A stretch of DNA of 64,000 nucleotides from Kibdelosporangium sp. MJ126-NF4 (GTDB taxonomy: Bacteria; Actinomycetota; Actinomycetes; Mycobacteriales; Pseudonocardiaceae): assembly GCF_000826545.1 (NCBI RefSeq), contig NZ_CDME01000008.1:744001-808000 (forward strand), in the 5' to 3' direction. Under the pieces are notes generated by a model. The model did not search any database. It saw only the letters and a list, made by a program, of their open reading frames with translations, and was not told the DNA's origin. Position numbers and translations under genes: made by a program. Shown in pieces: positions 17,829-25,561 of this stretch. Position 1 is the stretch's first letter. Every line of letters starts with the position of its first letter.

Positions 17829-17840
17829 GAATGATCATTC
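17829..17840. promoter_or_regulatory. 12-bp perfect palindrome, candidate operator
   Basis: GAATGATCATTC, 12 bp upstream of the minus-strand hypothetical gene and about 110 bp before the nitroreductase gene, inside the divergent gap. Confidence 0.4.
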
Positions 17841-17949
17841 GAGTCGGGGTACTCGCGCCGAGTTGGGCATCACCGTGGTCTCCAAGTCACGGCAGCTCCT
17901 GCTGCCGAGATGATCTGCCCACGCTCGGCAATGGCCATGAGGAGTGCGC

Positions 17950-18522
17950 GTGGAGTTTCAGGATGTGGTCCGACGTCGACGTATGGTGCGGCGGTTTACC
18001 GCGGAGCCGGTGTCGGAGCAGAGCTTGCAGCGAATACTGCACAACGCCACGCGCGGGCCGTCTGCTGGATTCTCCCAAGGGCAGGCGTTCCTCGTGCTGC
18101 GTGGCGACGACCTGGCCCGGTTCTGGGAACTGGATGTGGACGTTGCCGCTGACCCGGTCCGGACGGCACAGGTGCTTGTCGTTCCCTTCGCGGTGAAGAA
18201 CGCGTATCTGGAAAGGTACGCCAGACCCGACAAGGGACTGAACGGTCGGGAGCCGCAGTTTGCGGCGCCGTACTGGTACACCGACACGGGTATGGCGGCG
18301 CTGCTCGTACTGCAGACGGTCGTGGATGAAGGGCTCGGCGCGCTGTTCTTCGGGTTGAAGGTCACCGGGGTCGACCGGTTCAGGGAAGCGTTCGGCGTGC
18401 CGGCAGACCACGAGCCCATCGGCGCGATCGCGATCGGCCACAGTGACGAGTCGAAACCGGTGCAGGACTCGGACAACGACGTCGAACGCCGCGGGGGAGT
18501 CATTCATCACGGCCGCTGGTGA
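17950..18522 (+). CDS. Nitroreductase family protein
   Basis: A 190-aa FMN-dependent nitroreductase-fold protein. The N-terminal RRRRMVRRFTAEPVSEQSLQ block and the PSAGFSQ motif bind the flavin phosphate in this family; GLGALFFGLK and the PIGAIAIG segment near residue 155 are also conserved. The usual activity is NAD(P)H-dependent reduction of nitro, quinone or enone groups. The GTG at 17950 has GAGGAG six bases upstream; a GTG two codons earlier is possible. It converges with the large biosynthetic operon across the 18528 hairpin, so it is not part of that transcript. Confidence 0.85.
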   Translation: MEFQDVVRRRRMVRRFTAEPVSEQSLQRILHNATRGPSAGFSQGQAFLVLRGDDLARFWELDVDVAADPVRTAQVLVVPFAVKNAYLERYARPDKGLNGREPQFAAPYWYTDTGMAALLVLQTVVDEGLGALFFGLKVTGVDRFREAFGVPADHEPIGAIAIGHSDESKPVQDSDNDVERRGGVIHHGRW

Positions 18523-18527
18523 ACTTG

Positions 18528-18558
18528 TGGTGAGACCCCGTCCTGGCAGGTCTCACCA
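18528..18558. terminator. Hairpin between convergent nitroreductase gene and biosynthetic operon
   Basis: 10-bp perfect stem TGGTGAGACC / GGTCTCACCA with an 11-nt loop, 6 bp after the nitroreductase stop and about 130 bp after the end of the minus-strand operon. Confidence 0.7.
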
Positions 18559-18686
18559 AGATCGCTGGCTGGTTTGTTGAGACGCCACATAGGACTGCAA
18601 ATCCAACTCACGCTCAGCGAGTTCTTTGTACTGTCGTCGTACGGGATCATCTGGCCGCCCACAGGGCTGTTGGAGCAGCCCACCAC

Positions 18687-19733
18687 TCATGACCAGTCGA
18701 TGACGGTGGTGGCGTAGATCCACTTGGTGCTTTCGACTCCGACGAGCATCACGCGCTGGCCCGTGCGAATGATCCCGGCGCGTACGGCGTCGTCGAGGAA
18801 CAGGGGGACGGCGGCGCTGCCGACCGCGCCCATGGTCGTCAGGCTGTCGACGATCTTGCCCGCGTTGGCGAGTCCCGAGGACGGCAGTGAGTCGTTCACC
18901 CAGCCGACGCTGCCTTCCGGGATCACACTCACGTCCACCGAGTCGATCATGCAGGCGTCCAGGGTTTCGGTGACCGCTCTGGTGAGCATGACCGGGGTGA
19001 AGCCGCCCGCGCCGACCACGTCGACCTTCAGGTCCACCAGGCGGCGTGCGGTGAGTTGACGGTGGATCGGTGCGTGGGTGCCACCGCCGACCGAGATGAT
19101 GCCGGGCTTGCGGTCGCCGCCGATCGCGCGCATGGTCGCGCCGATGACCCCGCCGGGAGCCCCTTCCGGTTTGGCGCGCAGCACGATCGCGCCCGCGCCG
19201 TCGCCGAACATGTACAACGGCATGCGGTCGCGCATCCGGATCGTGTGCGGGTCACGGCCGAGGAAGACCGGCGCGAGCACCGGTGAGATCGCCTCGCTGC
19301 CGATCACCACGGCGGTGCTGTGGATCCCGCGTTCCAGGTACATCCGCGCGATGTCCAGGCCCTGCGCCACGCCCGCGCCGCCGGAGCGGATCTCCAGTGT
19401 CGCGCATTCCACGATGCCCAGGCGTTCCTGCACCAGGTTGACCACCGGTGGCAGCGGGTAGTCGGGTGTTCCGGTTGCCAGGATCAGCAGGTCCACCTCG
19501 CCCGGGTCGATCTCGGCGGATTCCAGTGCACGCACGGCCGCCTGGTAGGCCATGTCCGAATTGTTCTCGCGGTGCTCGCCCGTTGCCGGGTCGATCATCC
19601 AGTAGCGGCGAGTGATCGACAGGCCTTCGCGGACGTCGTCGGGCAGCGGTCCGGCGAGCCGTTCGATCTCGTCGTTCCCGATCGGCTCGCCCGGCAGGTA
19701 TCCGCCGGTGCCCACCACATGTGCGATGTTCAC
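18687..19733 (-). CDS. KAS III-like protein lacking the Cys-His-Asn triad
   Basis: A 348-aa thiolase-fold protein of the FabH branch (VVGTGGYLPGE start, ATGTPDYPLPP, MFGDGAGAIVL). The residue aligned with the FabH nucleophile is Gly119 (EIRSGGAG in place of DxxxACxG). The His motif reads VIPEGSV where VPHQAN is expected, and the GNTSxAS Asn motif reads GAVGSAA. It therefore cannot condense acyl groups by the classical mechanism. Known Cys-less relatives (DpsC, CerJ types) select starters or transfer acyl groups, often with Ser or Cys; this one has neither at that place. It is the last gene of the operon, overlapping the P450 by 4 nt. A structural or product-release role is possible. Confidence 0.85.
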   Translation of the reverse strand: MNIAHVVGTGGYLPGEPIGNDEIERLAGPLPDDVREGLSITRRYWMIDPATGEHRENNSDMAYQAAVRALESAEIDPGEVDLLILATGTPDYPLPPVVNLVQERLGIVECATLEIRSGGAGVAQGLDIARMYLERGIHSTAVVIGSEAISPVLAPVFLGRDPHTIRMRDRMPLYMFGDGAGAIVLRAKPEGAPGGVIGATMRAIGGDRKPGIISVGGGTHAPIHRQLTARRLVDLKVDVVGAGGFTPVMLTRAVTETLDACMIDSVDVSVIPEGSVGWVNDSLPSSGLANAGKIVDSLTTMGAVGSAAVPLFLDDAVRAGIIRTGQRVMLVGVESTKWIYATTVIDWS

Positions 19734-21034
19734 GACACCCTCCTCGCCACCATGGGCAGGCCGTACTTGGCCCGCAACGCCAGATCCGGTTGTGGCTCAA
19801 CAGGATGCCCTGGCACCAGTTCGAGTGTGAACCGCTGCAGCACGGTCGCGACGACCACGGCGAGTTCCATGTTGGCGAACGCCATGCCCGCGCAGTCCCG
19901 TGGGCCGCCCGCGTACGGCAGGTACGCGTACCGCGGGCGGCCCGCCGACCGGTGGCGGGTGAAGCGCTCCGGGTCGAAGCCCTCCGGATTGTCCCAACAG
20001 GACGGGTCGCGGTGGGCGATGTACGTACTCAGCAACAGGAACGACCCCGCGGGCACGTGGTAGCCACCGATCTCGTCGTCCCGCAACGGCATCCGGGGCA
20101 CCTGCCACAGCGGCGGGTAGAGCCGCAACACCTCCTGCAGCACCATGCGCAGGTACTTCAGGTTCGGGATGTCCGACATGGACGGCGGACGGCCCGCCAG
20201 GACCTCGTCGAGTTCGGCGCGGACACGCCTGGTCACCTCTGGGTGGCGGCCGAGCAGGTACCAGACCCAGGTGAGGGTGGCCGCGGCGGTTTCGTGTCCG
20301 GCCACGAACAGCGTCTTGACCTGGTCCCGCAGCTGCCGGTCGGACATGTCGGCCATCAGCATGGACAGCACGTCGCCGCCGGGCCCGGCGGCCCTTCGCT
20401 CGGCGATCAGCCGGTACACCAGGCGATCCAGCAGCTTGCGAGCCGTGACGAACCGGCGGTTGTTCGGGGTGGGAACCCATTCGGGCAGGTCGACGACCGA
20501 TACCAGCTTGCGATTGAGGTGTTCCAGCTCGGTCCGGACCGCCCGGCCGACCGCTTCCGCGTCGTCGGACCAGTCGGCGTCGAACAGGCACCGGGTGAGG
20601 ATCTCCATGGTCAGGCCCTGCATCTCGACCTGTACGTCCACCTGACCGCCGTCGGCCCACCGGTCCAGCATCATCGCGCTGCGCTTGGCCATCACCTCGA
20701 CGAACCCTGCGAGGTGCGCGCGGTGGAACGCGGGTTCGACCAGGTCACGCTGCCTGCGCCAGTCCGCGCCGCTGGTCGTCACCAGGCCGCGGCCGACCGC
20801 GACGCTGACCTTGCTGTCGAACCGGTCCGGATGCGGGTAGTTCTCGAAGTTGTCCACCAGGATGTGCTTGAGGTGGTCCGGATCGGACACCAGGAACACC
20901 GTGAACGGCCCGCGAAACCGCACCAGGCCGCCATAGTCGCGCCAGCCCGCGAGGAAGGTGCCGAGCGGGTCACGCCGGAATCCCAGTGACGACCCGAAAA
21001 CGGGGTGCCCGGGTGGGCCGGGTGGCAGTGTCAT
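19730..21034 (-). CDS. Cytochrome P450 (CYP102/CYP4-like fold)
   Basis: A 434-aa P450 resembling fatty-acid-hydroxylase-like enzymes more than the CYP107 class: PPGPPGHPVFG proline-rich start, I-helix FVAGHETAAATLTW, ExxR as EVLR, PERF motif as PERF, and heme loop YAGGPRDCAG with ligand Cys381. No membrane anchor is visible, so it should be soluble. It overlaps its neighbours on both sides by 4 nt and is paralogous to the next P450 (21031-22350); such enzymes commonly oxidise long acyl or polyene chains. It needs ferredoxin or reductase partners from elsewhere. Confidence 0.92.
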   Translation of the reverse strand: MTLPPGPPGHPVFGSSLGFRRDPLGTFLAGWRDYGGLVRFRGPFTVFLVSDPDHLKHILVDNFENYPHPDRFDSKVSVAVGRGLVTTSGADWRRQRDLVEPAFHRAHLAGFVEVMAKRSAMMLDRWADGGQVDVQVEMQGLTMEILTRCLFDADWSDDAEAVGRAVRTELEHLNRKLVSVVDLPEWVPTPNNRRFVTARKLLDRLVYRLIAERRAAGPGGDVLSMLMADMSDRQLRDQVKTLFVAGHETAAATLTWVWYLLGRHPEVTRRVRAELDEVLAGRPPSMSDIPNLKYLRMVLQEVLRLYPPLWQVPRMPLRDDEIGGYHVPAGSFLLLSTYIAHRDPSCWDNPEGFDPERFTRHRSAGRPRYAYLPYAGGPRDCAGMAFANMELAVVVATVLQRFTLELVPGHPVEPQPDLALRAKYGLPMVARRVS

Positions 21035-22350
21035 GACGTCACCTTCTCGACCCGCATCGGCATTCCGCCGCGGGGATAGAGGAACACGTTCGAGGTCGGT
21101 TCACACAGATGCCCCGGTGCCACGGTCAACCGGTAGTCCTGCAGAATCCGGGCGATGACCAGGGGCGCTTCGAGCAACGCGATGGACGAACCCGGGCACA
21201 GCCTTGGCCCACGGGAGAACGGGATGTAGGCGTAGCGAGGCCGCTTGACACCCTCGGTGAACCGGCTGGGATCGAACGCCTCCGGGTTGTCCCAGAACTC
21301 CGGATGCCGGTGCACCAGGTAGGGGCTGATGAACACCTGCGCGCCACGGGGAATGTCGTAGCCACCGATCACGTCGTCCTCGATCGGTGACCTGGACAGC
21401 GTCCACACCGACGGATACAGCCGCAACGCCTCGGAGAACACCGCGCGCAGATAGCCGAGTCGGGGCAGGTCGTCGGACGTCGGGTCGCGATCCCCGATCA
21501 CGTCGGCGATCTCCGCCCTGGCCCGCTGCTCGACCTCGGGATGCCGGGACAGCAGTGCGAATGTCCAGACCAGCGAGAGAGCTGTGGTCTCATAGCCGCC
21601 GAGGAAGATCGTGACCACCTCGTCGCGGATCTGCCTCGGGCTCATCCGCTCGCCCGTCTTCTCGTCACGCGCGCCCAGCAGCAGCGACAACAGGTCGTCG
21701 CCACCCGGCTTCCTCGACGCGATCAGGCCGTACACGAACTCGTCCAGCAGTTTGCGGGCCGCGAGGAACCGCCGCCGTGGCCTGGTCGGCAACGGCGGCA
21801 ACTCGATGAACCGCTGCAACTGGGTGTTGACGTACGCGTTGCAGGTCCGCACGGCAGCGGCGATCTCTCCGGCACGTGCACTGACGTCGGCGCCGAACAA
21901 CGTGCGCATGACGATGGTCAGCGCGAGCCGCATCATCTCCGACGTGATGTCCATAGTGGAGCCCGATGGCCATTGCCGGATCTGCTCGCTGGTCGACGAG
22001 ACCATCACCGGGGCGAACTGGCCTATCCGAGCGCCCCTGAACGCCGGTTGCGCCAGACGCCGCTGGCGGAAGTGGAAGTCGCCGTTGGACGTGAACAGCC
22101 CCTGGCCGACGAACGGCACGAACTTGCCGACCGACAGCGGGTCCTTCGGGTAGTTCGGCTGCCGGTCCTCCAGCACGTGCTTGATGTAGTCGGGGTGGGT
22201 CACCAGCATCATCTTGCGTTTGCCCGGCAACGGGAACGACACGATGTCGCCATGGTCACGCCAGGCCGTGGTGAACGTGCCGACGAGGTCACGCACCAGG
22301 TCCGGTCCGACCCCGACGACCGGATACCCACGCGGGCCCGGCGGGATCAC
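21031..22350 (-). CDS. Cytochrome P450 (CYP102/CYP4-like fold), second copy
   Basis: A 439-aa P450 with the same class features as the downstream neighbour: PPGPRGYPVVG start, I-helix FLGGYETTALSLVW, ExxR as EALR, and heme loop FSRGPRLCPG with ligand Cys385. Overall similarity to 19730-21034 indicates an old duplication, with clear divergence in the substrate-recognition regions. Two successive oxidations of one scaffold, or two positions on it, are the simplest reading. Overlaps both neighbours by 4 nt. Confidence 0.92.
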   Translation of the reverse strand: MIPPGPRGYPVVGVGPDLVRDLVGTFTTAWRDHGDIVSFPLPGKRKMMLVTHPDYIKHVLEDRQPNYPKDPLSVGKFVPFVGQGLFTSNGDFHFRQRRLAQPAFRGARIGQFAPVMVSSTSEQIRQWPSGSTMDITSEMMRLALTIVMRTLFGADVSARAGEIAAAVRTCNAYVNTQLQRFIELPPLPTRPRRRFLAARKLLDEFVYGLIASRKPGGDDLLSLLLGARDEKTGERMSPRQIRDEVVTIFLGGYETTALSLVWTFALLSRHPEVEQRARAEIADVIGDRDPTSDDLPRLGYLRAVFSEALRLYPSVWTLSRSPIEDDVIGGYDIPRGAQVFISPYLVHRHPEFWDNPEAFDPSRFTEGVKRPRYAYIPFSRGPRLCPGSSIALLEAPLVIARILQDYRLTVAPGHLCEPTSNVFLYPRGGMPMRVEKVTS

Positions 22351-22865
22351 CGGGCCCTCGCGACAAGCGCCCGCGCGGCGTTGCGCACGGCGAACCGGAG
22401 CTGGGTGACCGGCCCGGCACCCGCCGGGGCGACCACGCCCGCCTGCCGGAGCATGTCGAGGAAGTCGCCCTCCTGCCAGACCTCCACGATCCGGCCGTCC
22501 TGGTCGAGCTGGACGATCAGCAACGCGGTCAGTCGCAGCACTCGCCCTGTGGCGGGGAACAGGCCGACAAGGTCACCGGTGTTGGTGCCCACATTGGACA
22601 GTCTGGCGGCGACGAGGTCGCCCTCTTCGATGATGTCCTCGACCGTGTAGACCAGGTCGGGCTGCCCCTGTTTGGCGGCGCGGACGGTGGCCTTGAAATC
22701 CTCGACCGTACGCACGGCGGGCCGGTTGCCGACGTTGAACACCGCGTCGGGCCTGGCCAGTTCGTCGAGTTGGTCGAGCGCGGCCAGGTCGTCGGTGTTC
22801 CACAGGCACCGCAACAGCACCTGAGTCACCAGCTTCTTCTGGTCGGTGAAGTCGTAGTCAAGCAT
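22347..22865 (-). CDS. SnoaL-like (NTF2-fold) protein
   Basis: A 172-aa protein of the SnoaL/limonene-epoxide-hydrolase superfamily: an N-terminal helical segment, then the cone-shaped beta-alpha region with EDFKATVRAAKQGQPDLVYTVED, GDLVAARL and GLFPATGRVLRL. SnoaL-type proteins catalyse aldol cyclisation, hydroxylation or isomerisation in polyketide tailoring. The residues after about 150 form an Ala/Arg-rich tail. It overlaps the second SnoaL-like gene by 8 nt and the P450 by 4 nt, so the pair may work together. Confidence 0.82.
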   Translation of the reverse strand: MLDYDFTDQKKLVTQVLLRCLWNTDDLAALDQLDELARPDAVFNVGNRPAVRTVEDFKATVRAAKQGQPDLVYTVEDIIEEGDLVAARLSNVGTNTGDLVGLFPATGRVLRLTALLIVQLDQDGRIVEVWQEGDFLDMLRQAGVVAPAGAGPVTQLRFAVRNAARALVARAR

Positions 22866-23325
22866 GCCGGTGCTCCTTGGCTTTCATGGCGACCAGCCGT
22901 CCGACGGTGGCGAAGGTGTGTCCGAGCTGCCGCATCGGACTCGCGTCCTCCGGTGGCAGGATGCCGAGCTGGTCCAGCAGGGCCAGGTTGTTGGTCTGCC
23001 GCCACAGCGACGTCACCTCGTCCCGGCTGCGGGAGAGCCACACCAGGTCGGTGATCAGCACCGGCCTGCCGGTGGCGGGGATGCCGTCGTAGTCGCCGAG
23101 GTGCGTGCCGGTCATGCTCGCGCGGAGCACCACCTCGTCGCCCTCGGTCACGGTCGCCTCGACCTGGAGTCGCAGGTCGGGGAACGCTGTCCGGAAATCC
23201 TCCACATAGGACACCAATGCCGTGGTGCCGTGCAGTGGCGGGCGTTCGGGAACGTGGGCGACCACGTCGTGGCTGAAGTGCTCGGCCACGCCGTCGTTCC
23301 ACAGCCGTTCGACAATGGCTCGCAT
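22858..23325 (-). CDS. SnoaL-like (NTF2-fold) protein, second
   Basis: About 155 aa. A SnoaL-like fold is indicated by VERLWNDGVAEHFSHDVVAHVP, YVEDFRTAFPDLRLQVEATV and GDEVVLRASMTGTH, followed by IPATGRPVLITDLVW. The start is ATG 23325 with GGAGA upstream; a GTG one codon earlier is possible. Paralogous to the next gene (22347-22865) with low identity. Both lie between the FAD enzyme and the P450s, fitting a cyclase, isomerase or epoxide-opening step during tailoring. Confidence 0.82.
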   Translation of the reverse strand: MRAIVERLWNDGVAEHFSHDVVAHVPERPPLHGTTALVSYVEDFRTAFPDLRLQVEATVTEGDEVVLRASMTGTHLGDYDGIPATGRPVLITDLVWLSRSRDEVTSLWRQTNNLALLDQLGILPPEDASPMRQLGHTFATVGRLVAMKAKEHRHA

Positions 23326-23336
23326 CACGTCTCCAT

Positions 23337-24806
23337 TCAGAGCACTGGCCCGACATCCGGCTCACCCGCGGTTCGCAGGATGTCCTGGGCGGCATGGCTT
23401 CCCGACACGATCACGCGCAACGCACTGGCCGCCTGCGACCAGTGGCCCGCGAGGTAGAGCCCGGCGACCGGGGTCCGGTAGGTCAACCGCTTGCTCCCGG
23501 CCTGTGCCGGGGTGTTCTCCCAGCCGTACGCCGCGCCCCGGTGGTTGAGCGTGTATCTCTCCAGAGTCAGCGGGGTCGCGCTCTGGACGTAGGTCAGGCC
23601 GTCGCGGAAACCGGGGAAGACCCGCTCGATCAGGCCGAGGTAGCGGTCCTGCAGGACGGGTTTGAGCTCCGGCCACGACGCGTCGTACGGCGCCAGCGCG
23701 GTGGACGTGACCAGGTGCTCGCGGGGCGGCGCCAGCGAAGAGTCCAGCAGCGTCGGCGCGGCGACCACGGTCGCGGGCGCCTTGCCTGCCTGGAATCCGG
23801 CGTAGGTGGCGTCGTGGTCCGGGCTGTCGAACACAAACGTCTCGTGCGCACCGGTGATCTCCGCTGTGGTGGCCGCGTACACCGTGAACATGGACATCGA
23901 CGGCGTGAGCGAGTGCAGCCTGCGGACGTACGTGCCCGGCAGGTGGTCGACGCCGACCAGGTCTTCCAGGGTCTGTCGGGCGTCGGCGTTGGACACCACG
24001 ACCGGCGCGGTGACCCGTTCCCCGTCGAACTCGACCCCGGTGACCTGTTCCCCTGCTATCGTGATCCGGTCGACGTGCGTGTTGAGCAGCAGGGTCCCGC
24101 CGTTCTTCTCGATGGCGGTGACGAACGCGTCGACCAGGTTCTGGAACCCGCCGACGCAGTGGTAAAGCCCGTGCATCTGGGTGAACAGGAACCGCGCGAA
24201 CAGGTCGAACGACAGCTGTGACGGCGGCAGGCCCATGTACGGCCACCCCGCTGTGCAGAACGCCTTGCACCTGGGATCGCTGACAAACCGGCTCAGCACG
24301 TTGTCCACAGTAGATTTTCGGTGGGCGAAGTAGGTGGGGAACCGATCGACCGCGTCACCCAGCTCACGCACCGAGAGCTGAAGCGGAAGCTGATGCGCCT
24401 CGGCGAGAAACCGCTCGCACAACTGGAAGAACCCACGAATCCCCTCGGCCTGACCGGGGAACATGCTGGTGTGGGCCTCGACGAACGCCTCGGTGCCGAA
24501 CGGCGCGTCCAGCCGGTCCGCACCCATGGCCACCCGGTACAGCAGGTCCGACTCAACGAACTCGCACTGGTCGCGCACCCCGAGGTAGTCGAGCAGCACG
24601 TCGATTGTGCCGCCTGGCCCGGCACCGGGCACGACGTGGATGGCCGGGTCGAAGTACCGCCCGTCGTGCCGGAACGCGTGCGCGTAGCCACCGAACCCCG
24701 CACCACGCTCCACGACCAGCACCCGGCGGCCGAACTTGGCAAGGTATGCGGCGGCGGACAACCCGCCGAGGCCGCTGCCGACGATGATCGCGTCGTAGTC
24801 GGTCAT
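23337..24806 (-). CDS. Phytoene-desaturase-like FAD-dependent oxidoreductase
   Basis: A 489-aa flavoprotein of the CrtI/CrtO-like amine-oxidase superfamily: dinucleotide motif DAIIVGSGLGGLSAAAYLAKFG, the second FAD contact GGYAHAFRHDGRYFDPAIHV, and a C-terminal GLYLAGHWSQAASALRVIVSG motif. Relatives desaturate or isomerise polyene chains, or saturate carotenoid double bonds. In a pathway with a ketosynthase, ketoreductase and dehydratases, a desaturation or ring-aromatising oxidation of a polyene intermediate is a reasonable role. It overlaps the ketoreductase gene by 4 nt. Confidence 0.88.
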   Translation of the reverse strand: MTDYDAIIVGSGLGGLSAAAYLAKFGRRVLVVERGAGFGGYAHAFRHDGRYFDPAIHVVPGAGPGGTIDVLLDYLGVRDQCEFVESDLLYRVAMGADRLDAPFGTEAFVEAHTSMFPGQAEGIRGFFQLCERFLAEAHQLPLQLSVRELGDAVDRFPTYFAHRKSTVDNVLSRFVSDPRCKAFCTAGWPYMGLPPSQLSFDLFARFLFTQMHGLYHCVGGFQNLVDAFVTAIEKNGGTLLLNTHVDRITIAGEQVTGVEFDGERVTAPVVVSNADARQTLEDLVGVDHLPGTYVRRLHSLTPSMSMFTVYAATTAEITGAHETFVFDSPDHDATYAGFQAGKAPATVVAAPTLLDSSLAPPREHLVTSTALAPYDASWPELKPVLQDRYLGLIERVFPGFRDGLTYVQSATPLTLERYTLNHRGAAYGWENTPAQAGSKRLTYRTPVAGLYLAGHWSQAASALRVIVSGSHAAQDILRTAGEPDVGPVL

Positions 24807-25561
24807 CGCGCCCGTCCCAGCCCGAGCGCGGTCATCGCGCCACCGTCCACTGTGACCAGTGAGCCGGTCACGTACCCGGCGCCGGGTCCGGCGAGGAACC
24901 GGATCACCGACGCCACCTGCTCGGGGTCGGCCAGCGCGCGCATCGGGATCTGCTTGTGGATGTCCTTCTCCGGCAACGCCCCCACCAGGTCAGTCGGGCA
25001 GAACCCGGGGAGCACGGCGTTCACCCGGATCCCGAACCGCGCGGTCTCCATGGCGCACGCCCGGGTGAACGCGTTGATGGCGCCCTTCGAGGCCGCGTAG
25101 TTGGCCTGGCCGATCCAGCCGCGCTCGCCCATCACCGACGACACGTTCACGATCACGCCCGCACCCCTGGCCATGAAGTGCGGCAGGACCGCGCTGGTGG
25201 CGTTGAACACGCCGCCGAAGTTGGTGGCCATCACCCGTGACCAGTCACCGGGTCGCATGTCGTAGATCAGCGAGTCGTGCGCGATCCCGGCGTTGTTGAC
25301 CAGGATGTCCAGCCCGCCGAGGTCGGCGAGTACCTGGTCGACCATGGCCTGGACCTGGTCGTGGTCGGCGACGTCGGCCATGATCTCGATACCGCCGATC
25401 TCGTCGGCCAGGTCGGCGGCGGCGTCCTTGGACTCCCGGTAGTTGACCACCACGCGGGCACCCGCGGCGGCCAGCGCGCGGCAGGTCGCCGCGCCGATGC
25501 CCCTGGACCCGCCGGTGACCAGTGCGATCTTGCCGTGCAGACCTTCTCTGGCAAGGCTCAT
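24803..25561 (-). CDS. 3-oxoacyl-ACP reductase (FabG-type ketoreductase)
   Basis: A 252-aa classical SDR with an intact active site: TGGSRGIGAAT cofactor motif, NNAG, catalytic Ser in NVSSVMGERG, and YAASKGA as YxxxK. The C-terminal DGGAMT is FabG-like. Strong FabG similarity and position in the operon argue that it reduces the ketone formed by the KS-CLF on the ACP. The start is the ATG at 25561 (MSLAREGLHG), overlapping the KS-CLF stop by 4 nt; the open frame extends further upstream but inside the neighbouring gene. Confidence 0.92.
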   Translation of the reverse strand: MSLAREGLHGKIALVTGGSRGIGAATCRALAAAGARVVVNYRESKDAAADLADEIGGIEIMADVADHDQVQAMVDQVLADLGGLDILVNNAGIAHDSLIYDMRPGDWSRVMATNFGGVFNATSAVLPHFMARGAGVIVNVSSVMGERGWIGQANYAASKGAINAFTRACAMETARFGIRVNAVLPGFCPTDLVGALPEKDIHKQIPMRALADPEQVASVIRFLAGPGAGYVTGSLVTVDGGAMTALGLGRAR

